From NCBI GenBank assembly GCA_041498295.1, contig JBGQIB010000045.1:1-29869 (forward strand): 29,869 nt of DNA, written 5' to 3'. This DNA is from VGRW01 sp041498295. Lineage in GTDB: Bacteria > Myxococcota_A > UBA9160 > SZUA-336. Both the position numbers and the translations under genes were made by a program. This document shows, one piece after another, positions 15,953 through 22,384 of the stretch; the stretch's first letter is position 1, and each line of letters begins with the position of its first letter. The notes under the pieces were generated by a model that was given only the letters and a program-made list of their open reading frames with translations, was not told the DNA's origin and ran no database searches.

Positions 15953-16066
15953 GGGTATTCCGCTCGCGGCTTCGCCGTGCCGCCCATCTCTATCGGCTCC
16001 ACCCGTGCGCGAGTTGCGTTGCTCGAGCTCGCGTCCGCAGGCGATGATGTCGCCGGGAGGATGCTC

Positions 16067-16876
16067 ATGCTCGAAGAGTTGCTCTCGCGCCGGCCGACCG
16101 CCGAGTTCGCCGTCGCACTTCGCCCCGAGCAGGTAGAGGAGTTCAGGACGCGCGGGCTCACACACGTCGAGCGAGTCACGAGCGACACCGAGCTCGCCTG
16201 GCTCGGCGAGCTCTACGACTGGCTGTTCCGCGAGCGCATCCAGGCTGTGCCGGGCGGGTACTTCGACCTCTCGCGCCCATACGAGAGCGCTGGCGAAGAT
16301 CTCCAGCCGCAGCTCCTCGCGCCCGAGGCGCTCGTGCCCGAGCTGCGCAAGACATCGCTGTTCCAGAACGGGCGGCGACTCGCTTCGGTGTTGCTCGGCG
16401 CCGAGCTCGAGGCCGTGCGCGGTTGGGGCCACATGATCCGAAAGCCTGCGCGCATCGGCGCGCCGCTGCCGTGGCACCAGGACGAGGCCTACTGGGATCC
16501 CGGCTTCGACTACGCCGCGCTCGGCGTGTGGATGCCGCTCGATCCCGCTACCCGCGAGAGCGGCTGCATGAGCTTCATTCCCGGGTCACACCGCGGCGAG
16601 GTGCGCAAACACCGACACGTCGGTGACGACCCGTCGGTGCACGCGCTGTTCACCGAGGACGTCGACGAGGCGCGAGCCGAGTCACTTCCGCTCGCCCCCG
16701 GCGGCGCGATCCTGCACCACTGCCGCACGCTGCACAGCTCGGGGCCCAACCGGAGCGCGCGCGTACGGCGCGCCTACGCCAACGAGTTTCAGCTCGCGCC
16801 CGTGAAACGCGCTGCGCCATACGACCGGCCGTGGGTGACGGAGGGCAAAGAGGCCTGGGAAGCGCGAAATTCCTAG
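16067..16876 (+). CDS. Phytanoyl-CoA dioxygenase (PhyH) family protein
   Basis: This 269-residue Fe(II)/2-oxoglutarate-dependent oxygenase has a double-stranded beta-helix fold. The iron triad is visible as His137-x-Asp139 (WHQDEAYW) and His223 (TLHSSGPNRS), with Arg residues at 229-235 available for 2-oxoglutarate. FIPGSHRG (170-177) is a PhyH signature. Of two close ATGs, 16067 is preferred because GGGAGG precedes it by six bases; it abuts the ATG at 16061. In humans PhyH performs alpha-hydroxylation of phytanoyl-CoA; bacterial members act on varied substrates. The neighbouring racemase supports a branched-chain acyl-CoA role. The stop overlaps the convergent amidohydrolase stop within a CTAG. 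Confidence 0.88.
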   Translation: MLEELLSRRPTAEFAVALRPEQVEEFRTRGLTHVERVTSDTELAWLGELYDWLFRERIQAVPGGYFDLSRPYESAGEDLQPQLLAPEALVPELRKTSLFQNGRRLASVLLGAELEAVRGWGHMIRKPARIGAPLPWHQDEAYWDPGFDYAALGVWMPLDPATRESGCMSFIPGSHRGEVRKHRHVGDDPSVHALFTEDVDEARAESLPLAPGGAILHHCRTLHSSGPNRSARVRRAYANEFQLAPVKRAAPYDRPWVTEGKEAWEARNS

Positions 16877-17739
16877 AGCTTGAATACGCGCATCGCGTTC
16901 TCGCGCAGGAACTTCGGCCACACGTGGTCGCGGAAGGGGACGTGCGGCAGCTCCGCGAAGATGCGCTCGAGCGAGAGGCCCATCGGGAAGTAACCCGCGT
17001 ACATCACCTTGTCGGCGCCGCGCGTGTTCGCGAAGTCGACGATGTCCTTAGGGTAGTGTTTGGGCGCGAACGCGGACGTCGAGTAGTACAGGTTCGGCCA
17101 CTTCAGCATCAGCTTCACGGCGAGGGCGGTCCACGGCTCGGCGCCGTGGCGCATGACGAACTTCAGCTCGGGGAAGAACCAGCACACCTCGTCGATGCGC
17201 TCGACGTGCTGCGGCGCCATCGGCAGGCGCGGGCCCGGTACGCCGCTACACACACAAATGGGTAGGTCGAGCTCGACCGCCTTCGCGTAGATCGGGTAGA
17301 AGCGCTTGTCGTCGATCGGCACTTGCGGGCACAGGCCCGACGGGAACGCGGAAAGCGCCTTCAACCCGAAGCGATCGTGCAACGCGACGATCTTGCGCAC
17401 CTCGTCCATGCCGTTGTTCGGATTCACTTCGTAGCTGGCGAAGAAGCGCTCGGGATACTCCTTCAGCGCGCGGATGGATGACTCGCCGCCGTCGTCCACG
17501 GAGATCATCGCGCGCTCGATGCCGTGCTTGTCCATCTCGGCGACGACCAGCTTCAACAAGTCCGCGCCGGGCTCGAAGCCGGGGATGTTCCGGAACATGT
17601 ACTCCGCGGGCATCTTGAATTGCTCGCGGCTCTCGCGGTCGCGCAGCAGCGGCTTCATGAACTCGTACCAGCGGCTCGTGTCGTCGGTCGGGATCGCGAG
17701 CATCAGGTCGATGACACCGATCCCTGTAGGCATCCCCAT
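16873..17739 (-). CDS. Amidohydrolase-2-family protein lacking metal ligands
   Basis: This 288-residue TIM-barrel protein is recognisably of the amidohydrolase-2 (ACMSD-like) family, by overall order and the C-terminal FLRENAMRVFKL. The usual metal-binding positions are replaced: the N-terminal His-x-His strand reads VIDLMLAIP (9-17), the mid-barrel His strand reads LPICVCSG (159-166), and the final Ser-Asp strand reads MYAGYFPMGL (246-255). Only the His at 198 (VMRHGAEPW) is kept. It may be a metal-independent lyase, hydrolase or binding protein. The ATG at 17739 has AAGGAG six bases upstream. It is divergent from the racemase and convergent with PhyH. Confidence 0.83.
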   Translation of the reverse strand: MGMPTGIGVIDLMLAIPTDDTSRWYEFMKPLLRDRESREQFKMPAEYMFRNIPGFEPGADLLKLVVAEMDKHGIERAMISVDDGGESSIRALKEYPERFFASYEVNPNNGMDEVRKIVALHDRFGLKALSAFPSGLCPQVPIDDKRFYPIYAKAVELDLPICVCSGVPGPRLPMAPQHVERIDEVCWFFPELKFVMRHGAEPWTALAVKLMLKWPNLYYSTSAFAPKHYPKDIVDFANTRGADKVMYAGYFPMGLSLERIFAELPHVPFRDHVWPKFLRENAMRVFKL

Positions 17740-17754
17740 CTTCGGCTCCTTCGT

Positions 17755-17784
17755 TTGCCATTCTGCCACGCGCGCTCGTAGCAT
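17755..17784 (+). promoter_or_regulatory. Candidate sigma-70-type promoter for the racemase gene
   Basis: TTGCCA (17755-17760), an 18-base spacer and TAGCAT (17779-17784) precede the ATG by nine bases. The -35 box matches five of six consensus bases. Transcription would begin two to three bases before the ATG, giving an essentially leaderless mRNA. Confidence 0.5.
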
Positions 17785-17793
17785 CGCAGCGGG

Positions 17794-18927
17794 ATGGGAC
17801 CACTCGCGGGACTGCGCATCGTCGAGATCGCCGGCATCGGCCCCGGGCCGTACTGCGCGATGCTGCTCGCGGACATGGGCGCCGAGGTGCTGCGTGTCGA
17901 GCGCCCCGCCAAGCTCGGCTCTGGCGACGCGCGCTTCGATCTCTTGTCGCGCGGCCGCCGCTGCATCGCGGTCGACTTGAAGCAGCCGGCGGGGGTCGAG
18001 GCGGTGCTGCGCCTGATCGAGCGCGCGGACGGACTCACCGAAGGCTTCCGTCCCGGCGTGATGGAGCGGCTCGGGCTCGGGCCGGAGGTCTGTCTCGCGC
18101 GAAATCCGCGGCTGGTCTACGGGCGCATGACCGGCTTCGGACAGACTGGCCCGCTCGCGCAGGCCGCGGGTCACGACATCAACTACATCGCGCTCGCGGG
18201 CGCGCTCGGCCCGATCGGGCGCCGCGGCGCGGCGCCGACTCCGCCGCTGAATCTGGTCGGTGACTTCGGCGGCGGCGGCCTTCTACTCGCGTTCGGGATG
18301 ACCTGCGCGCTGCTCGAGCGCGCGCGCTCCGGCAAGGGCCAAGTCGTCGACGCGGCGATGGTGGACGGCGCGGCCGCGCTCATGACCGTCTTCCACGGCG
18401 CGCAGCAGTCCGGGTTCTGGAGCGAGGAGCGCGGCACGAACTTGCTCGACACCGGCTCTCACTTCTACGACGCGTACGAGACCGCGGACGGCGAGTTCGT
18501 CTCGATCGGCGCGATCGAGCCGCAGTTCTACGCGGAGCTCCTGAAACGGATCGGCGCAGATGCCGACTCACTCCCCGCGCAGCTCGACCGCACGCGCTGG
18601 CCGGAGGCGAAGGAGACGTTCGCGCGCCTGTTCAAGACCAAGACGCGCGCCCAGTGGTGCGCGCTCCTCGAGGGCAGCGACGCGTGCTTCGCGCCGGTGC
18701 TCTCGATGTCCGAGGCCCGGCGCCATCCGCACAACGTCGCGCGCGGCGCGTTCGTCGAGGTGTCCGGCGTCGCGCAGCCGCGACCCGCGCCGCGCTTCAG
18801 CCGCACGGACTCGGAGATTCAGCGCCCGCCCGCTCGCGTCGGCGAGCACACGGACGAGGCGCTTCGTGACTGGGGCTTCTCCGCGCGCGAGCTCGAGGAG
18901 CTTCGGGAACGGAAGACAATCAGCTAG
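17794..18927 (+). CDS. mcr: Alpha-methylacyl-CoA racemase (CaiB/BaiF, family III)
   Basis: This 377-residue protein belongs to the class III CoA-transferase fold. The catalytic residues of M. tuberculosis MCR (His126, Asp156, Glu241) appear one residue later as His127 (GHDINYIALAG), Asp157 (GDFGGGG) and Glu242 (IGAIEPQFY), with matching surroundings. This identifies it as a racemase that epimerises 2-methylacyl-CoA thioesters rather than a transferase, since the transferase Asp is not used. It works on branched fatty acids, bile-acid or sterol side chains. It is divergent from the amidohydrolase-like gene. No ribosome site precedes the ATG. Its stop is next to repeat copy D. Confidence 0.93.
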   Translation: MGPLAGLRIVEIAGIGPGPYCAMLLADMGAEVLRVERPAKLGSGDARFDLLSRGRRCIAVDLKQPAGVEAVLRLIERADGLTEGFRPGVMERLGLGPEVCLARNPRLVYGRMTGFGQTGPLAQAAGHDINYIALAGALGPIGRRGAAPTPPLNLVGDFGGGGLLLAFGMTCALLERARSGKGQVVDAAMVDGAAALMTVFHGAQQSGFWSEERGTNLLDTGSHFYDAYETADGEFVSIGAIEPQFYAELLKRIGADADSLPAQLDRTRWPEAKETFARLFKTKTRAQWCALLEGSDACFAPVLSMSEARRHPHNVARGAFVEVSGVAQPRPAPRFSRTDSEIQRPPARVGEHTDEALRDWGFSARELEELRERKTIS

Positions 18928-19005
18928 GCGCGGTGAGGCTCGCCCCGAACCGCGTCTGCAAGCGGCGTAGCCGCGCGCAGCGAGCCGCAGGCGAGCGAAG
19001 TCAAC
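18928..19005. repeat. Dispersed 3'-end repeat, copy D
   Basis: It fills the gap between convergent genes. It contains CTGCAAGCGGCG, GCGCGCAGCGAGCCGCAGGC and ends GAGCGAAGTCAACG, where the TCA is the complement of the PilZ gene stop at 19001-19003. Confidence 0.65.
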
Positions 19006-19636
19006 GGGTGAGCAGTTTCTCTTCCACGAACCGCTGAATCGAGCGGCCCTCGGGCGCCGAGACGTCGTTGAACACGAGCGCGGTCTCGGTGGCGCGGCGA
19101 TACACCGTGCGACCCGCGACCTCGACTCGTCCAAAGTTCGGCAGATCGAAGTGGAGGGTCACGACCTCGCCTTCCGGCGGCGCCTGCTCGCGCCACAGGA
19201 GACAGCCGTCGCGTGAGAGCGAGATCAACTGAGCGTCCCAATTTCCCGTATCCGCTCGGCAATGCGCTGCGAGGCTCGTCGCGACGCGCGCGCTGGCGCG
19301 CGGCGTCGGCTCGAGCGCGAGCTGCAGCACGCGGTAGAGCGCGTGAAACTGCGCGGGCCGTTCGACCAGGCCGACGATCGGCGTGCGCGTGGGGTGAGGC
19401 GCGCCGCGCGGCGCGAGCGCGATCCACGGCGTGGACGGCGGGATGCCCTTCCCCTCGCACTCGAGGTCTGCGATCGCGAGCCGAGGCGCGTTGTCGACGC
19501 TGTGCGACATCTCCGCCCAGCGCTCCGCCGACACGATCGAATAACCCGCGCGCGAGAGCGTGATGCGCGCGAGCGGCGCATAGCTCTCGGGTGGCGCGAG
19601 TGACAGGATCAGCGGGGGCGAATTCCGGAGAGTCAC
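19001..19636 (-). CDS. PilZ-domain protein with degenerate receiver-like N-terminus
   Basis: The C-terminal ~100 residues (about 112-211) form a PilZ domain: an RxxxR-type motif (Arg-Ala-Ser-Ala-Arg) followed by LSRDGCLLW, matching the D/N-x-S-x-x-G site, so c-di-GMP binding is plausible. Residues 8-105 alternate hydrophobic strands and helices with an AIADLE segment, resembling a receiver domain without a complete acidic pocket. The overall length suggests a signal-reading adaptor. The start is GTG at 19636; GAGAAG upstream is a weak ribosome site. Both neighbours are metabolic, so the target is unknown. The gene ends inside repeat D and starts 28 bases from repeat E. Confidence 0.78.
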   Translation of the reverse strand: MTLRNSPPLILSLAPPESYAPLARITLSRAGYSIVSAERWAEMSHSVDNAPRLAIADLECEGKGIPPSTPWIALAPRGAPHPTRTPIVGLVERPAQFHALYRVLQLALEPTPRASARVATSLAAHCRADTGNWDAQLISLSRDGCLLWREQAPPEGEVVTLHFDLPNFGRVEVAGRTVYRRATETALVFNDVSAPEGRSIQRFVEEKLLTR

Positions 19637-19664
19637 GGGTTCTTCTCGGAGGCGCCCGACCCCC

Positions 19665-19745
19665 GATTGACTTCGCTCGCGCGGGCGCTCGCTGCGCGCT
19701 CCGCTTGCACTCTCGGCTCGGGACGGCCCTCGCCTCGCGAAGTCA
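19665..19745. repeat. Dispersed 3'-end repeat, copy E
   Basis: It reads GATTGACTTCGC at the left and ends with GGCCCTCGCCTCGCGAAGTCA at the right (last six bases GAAGTCA-like), where the final TCA is the complement of the SDR stop. Its core matches copies A and B almost base for base. Both ends carry TGACTTCGC in inverted orientation. Confidence 0.78.
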
Positions 19746-20510
19746 CCTCATGACGGCTCCGCCATCGACGACGAAAGACTCGCCCGTCACGAACGACGCG
19801 CGGTCGGAGCACATCCAGATGACCGCTTCCGCGATCTCGTCGGGCGTGCCGAATCGCCCGCCCGGTTGGCTCGCGAGGATGCGCTCCGCGATGCGCGGAT
19901 CCTTGGCGAGGTGCACGCGCAGCGCCGGCGTATCGACGCTGCCCGGACAGATGGCGTTGATGCGCACGCCCGTGCGCGCGTTCTCGAGCGCGGCGGTCTT
20001 CGTGAGTCCCAGCACGCCGTGCTTCGCTGCCGCGTAGTGCGCGAGCCCGGCGACCGCGATGAGGCCCGCGCCGGAGGCGGTGTTCACGATCGCGCCGGCG
20101 CGCTGCTTCTGCATGACGGGAATCTCGTACTTCAGGCAGTGGAAGACACTGGTGAGATTCAGCGCGATGACCGCGTTCCAGTCCGCGGTCGTGATCTGGT
20201 GCGCGGCGCCGCCCTGTCCCGGGCCGCCGGCATTGTTGTGCGCGCAGTCGAGGCGGCCGAAGGCATCGACACAGTTTTGGATCAGCGCCGCGACTTCGCT
20301 CTCCTGCGTCACGTCGCAGCGCTTCGCGCGCGCCTCGCCGCCCGCGGCGGCGATCTCCTTCGCGACCGCCTCGCAGCCGCTGGCGTCGACGTCCGAGACC
20401 ATCACCTTCGCGCCCTCGCGCGCGAACGCGAGCGCGCAGGCGCGACCAATGCCCGCCGCCGCGCCGGTGACGAGCGCGACCTTGCCGGCGACGAGACCCG
20501 CGCCGCTCAC
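19743..20510 (-). CDS. Short-chain dehydrogenase, probable 3-hydroxyacyl-CoA dehydrogenase
   Basis: This is the last gene of the seven-gene operon: a 255-residue SDR with TGAAAGIG (15-22), Asp40 (NAD preference), NNAG (92-95), Ser146 and Tyr159-x3-Lys163 (YAAAK). The C-terminal SFVTGESFVVDGG segment is typical. The GTG start overlaps the stop of the MaoC gene (GTGA), and it has no extra N-terminal sequence. By position after a hydratase pair, it most likely oxidises the 3-hydroxyacyl-CoA they form. That role is inferred from order, as SDRs are too uniform to assign substrates. Confidence 0.9.
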   Translation of the reverse strand: MSGAGLVAGKVALVTGAAAGIGRACALAFAREGAKVMVSDVDASGCEAVAKEIAAAGGEARAKRCDVTQESEVAALIQNCVDAFGRLDCAHNNAGGPGQGGAAHQITTADWNAVIALNLTSVFHCLKYEIPVMQKQRAGAIVNTASGAGLIAVAGLAHYAAAKHGVLGLTKTAALENARTGVRINAICPGSVDTPALRVHLAKDPRIAERILASQPGGRFGTPDEIAEAVIWMCSDRASFVTGESFVVDGGAVMR

Positions 20511-20914
20511 AGCGCCAGCGTCGCGGTGCCGACCACCGGTGACTCGTGCGCTTCGTTCTGAATCGTGAGATCGACCTCGACCGTCTTCTCGGCGTCGTTC
20601 TTGTCGGTGACCACGCCGGTCGCGCGCGGCCTCGAGTCGACGAGCACCGGCGCCCGAAACACGGTGTCGATGCGCACGATGCGCGCGCCCGGCGCCCAGC
20701 GGTGGATCAGCGCCGCCAGAATTCCCTGACTCATGATCCCCGGGACGATCGCCCCGGGCAGACCTTCCTTGCGCGCGGCCTCGTGGTCGTGGAAGCGCGG
20801 GAACGTCATGCCCGCGGCGCGCGTGAAGCGGCGCACGTTCGCGAGCGAGACGTCCACCTCGACGGAGGGCAGCTCCTCGCCGAACTCGACCTCCGCGTAA
20901 CTCCGTCCGCTCAT
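20507..20914 (-). CDS. MaoC-like hot-dog dehydratase, ChsH1-like subunit
   Basis: This is a 135-residue single hot-dog protein. The segment RFHDHEAARKEGLPGAIVPG (40-59) lies where MaoC hydratases have their catalytic loop and resembles the VHHD-type loop of ChsH1, although the usual Gly-Asp catalytic pair reads Gly-Met here. Such short MaoC proteins work as heteromers with a MaoC-N protein, which is encoded immediately upstream. The predicted reaction is hydration of an enoyl-CoA. The ATG at 20914 has GAGG eight bases upstream; a GTG at 20920 would give a GTGA overlap. The stop overlaps the SDR start. Confidence 0.82.
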   Translation of the reverse strand: MSGRSYAEVEFGEELPSVEVDVSLANVRRFTRAAGMTFPRFHDHEAARKEGLPGAIVPGIMSQGILAALIHRWAPGARIVRIDTVFRAPVLVDSRPRATGVVTDKNDAEKTVEVDLTIQNEAHESPVVGTATLAL

Positions 20915-20916
20915 CC

Positions 20917-21360
20917 TCACGACCTCGAGCGCTGGACCATGCGCCAGTCCACGATCGAGACCGGCTCGCCGCGCTGATTGGAGAACTCCATCCGGTGCAC
21001 GATGAACAGCATCGTCCCGGAGCGACCCGTCTTGGTGTAGATGTCGTGGATGCGGCTCTTCGCCAGCACCTTGTCTCCAGGCCGTATTGCGCCGAGGACG
21101 GTGACGCACTTGCCCGCGTCGAAGCCGAAGCCGTCGGAGAGTCGCGGGAAGTTCTCCGGCAGCACGCGCCGTCCGACGTAGCGCGAGGTGAAGTTCGGCA
21201 CGGCGCGGAAATCAGGGTGACTCGGATCAATGTAGTGAGCTGCGGTCTCGCCGCAGGCGAGCGCGAAATCGCGCAGGTCCTCGGCCAGGATCTCGAATTC
21301 CGCGGTGTCGAAGGTCGACCCCGCCCATTCCCGCTTCAGCTTGTCGACGTCGATTTCCAC
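20917..21360 (-). CDS. MaoC N-terminal-type (FAS1-like) dehydratase subunit
   Basis: This 147-residue protein resembles the N-terminal hot-dog domain of MaoC dehydratases. It shows an N-terminal helix, the ETAAHYIDPSHPDF segment (38-51), IRPGDKVLAKSRIHDIYTKTGRSG (about 92-115) and a VHRMEFSNQRGE strand. The partner hot-dog follows at once, so together they should form the heteromeric enoyl-CoA hydratase. Unlike ChsH2, this subunit has no fused DUF35; that domain is a separate gene two places upstream. The GTG start at 21360 has GAGG seven bases before it and lies 25 bases inside the PHP gene end. Confidence 0.84.
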   Translation of the reverse strand: MEIDVDKLKREWAGSTFDTAEFEILAEDLRDFALACGETAAHYIDPSHPDFRAVPNFTSRYVGRRVLPENFPRLSDGFGFDAGKCVTVLGAIRPGDKVLAKSRIHDIYTKTGRSGTMLFIVHRMEFSNQRGEPVSIVDWRMVQRSRS

Positions 21361-21977
21361 GAGATCGCCTCGAACTCCCCCGCGCGCAGCGCGTCGACCA
21401 GGTCCCCCATGCCGCGAATCGGCGCGGGAAAGCTCGTCACGCAGCGCCCGATGTGACTCACGATGTGCGCGTCGCTGCCGCCGATGCCGCGGTAGCCGCG
21501 CTCCTCCGCCAAGTGCAGCGCGCGCTCGTCCTCGGACGCGCGGCTGCCGCCGTTGCGGGTCTCGATCACGGTGACCCCCGCGACCGGCCCGCGCGCCTCG
21601 AAGTGCGCGCACATGCCGACCCGCGGCCGTCCGGGGTGACACGGAACGGCGATCCCGCCGCAGCGCTCCGCCTCGCGCAGCACGGTCGCTAGCGGCAGGT
21701 CGATGCGCGCGAAGTCGAATGCGCCCCGCATCGCCTCGTTCACGCCGAAGACGAGCACGTGCCCGTAGTCCGTCTCGACCTCGCTCGCCTTCAAGATCGC
21801 GAGACCGTACGCGTCGGCGAGTGACTCGTAGTCCGAGGTCGAGTCGAACTGGCGGTGCTCGGTGAGCACGAAGCCGTCGAGCGCGATCTCGCGCTTGCGG
21901 ATCCACTGACAGTAGTTCTCGACCTTCGCGCGCCCGTCGTCGGACATGGTCGAGTGATTGTGAAGGTCGAAGATCAT
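21336..21977 (-). CDS. PHP-domain metallohydrolase
   Basis: This 213-residue protein carries the full PHP ligand set: His6 and His8 (DLHNHS), Asp14, His41 (TEHRQ), Glu66 (ASEVET), His73, His114 (PCHPGRPR), Glu139 and Asp169-x-His171 (GGSDAHIVSH). PHP proteins are trinuclear-metal phosphoesterases or hydrolases, for example histidinol phosphatase and the nuclease domain of PolX. The compact length and complete motif set imply an active enzyme. It is embedded between DUF35 and MaoC genes with overlaps on both sides (ATGA upstream, 25 bases downstream), so it belongs to the operon. What it hydrolyses in an acyl-CoA pathway is unclear. Confidence 0.88.
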   Translation of the reverse strand: MIFDLHNHSTMSDDGRAKVENYCQWIRKREIALDGFVLTEHRQFDSTSDYESLADAYGLAILKASEVETDYGHVLVFGVNEAMRGAFDFARIDLPLATVLREAERCGGIAVPCHPGRPRVGMCAHFEARGPVAGVTVIETRNGGSRASEDERALHLAEERGYRGIGGSDAHIVSHIGRCVTSFPAPIRGMGDLVDALRAGEFEAISWKSTSTS

Positions 21978-22381
21978 GCCGGGCGGAACACCGGCACGCC
22001 CAGCCCATCGGCGCCCGTGCGGAACTCGGCGCGCACCGGCAGACCGATGCGCACGTCGTCGGGCGCGCAGCCGACCACGTTCGTGAGAATGCGCGGCCCC
22101 TCTTCGAGCTCGACGTATGCGAGCACGTAGGGCGTGGCGTCGCGGAACGGCGGCACCTGGTTTTGCTCGGTCACGGTGAAGGTGTACACCGTGCCGCGGC
22201 CAGACGCGACGAAGTGCAGGGTCGCGCCGAAACACTTCGCGCACTGCGCACGCGGGCGGTGTTGGATCGCTTTGCACGCGCGGCAGCGCTGCAGCACCAG
22301 CTCGTGTCGGCCCGCGCCCTCCCAATAGCCGCGCGTCTCCCAGTCGGCGCTGGGTCGCGGGTGCTCTATCTCGCGCGCCAT
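21974..22381 (-). CDS. DUF35 OB-fold zinc-ribbon protein, thiolase partner
   Basis: This 135-residue protein has an N-terminal helix, a rubredoxin-like zinc ribbon (Cys33-x2-Cys36 and Cys47-x2-Cys50) and an OB-fold (about 60-130). DUF35 proteins form obligate complexes with thiolase-like proteins, as in Ltp2-ChsH2 and in HMG-CoA synthase/acetoacetyl-CoA thiolase complexes. The thiolase-like gene ends three bases upstream, which is the usual pairing. It probably scaffolds that enzyme and helps position the acyl-CoA. The stop overlaps the PHP start (ATGA). Confidence 0.9.
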   Translation of the reverse strand: MAREIEHPRPSADWETRGYWEGAGRHELVLQRCRACKAIQHRPRAQCAKCFGATLHFVASGRGTVYTFTVTEQNQVPPFRDATPYVLAYVELEEGPRILTNVVGCAPDDVRIGLPVRAEFRTGADGLGVPVFRPA

Positions 22382-22384
22382 CGC

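Noticed and set aside
14705..16060. Long plus-strand open frame leading into the PhyH gene
   Set aside because: It is a GC-rich shadow of the histidine kinase; protein-like sequence and a ribosome site begin only at 16067.
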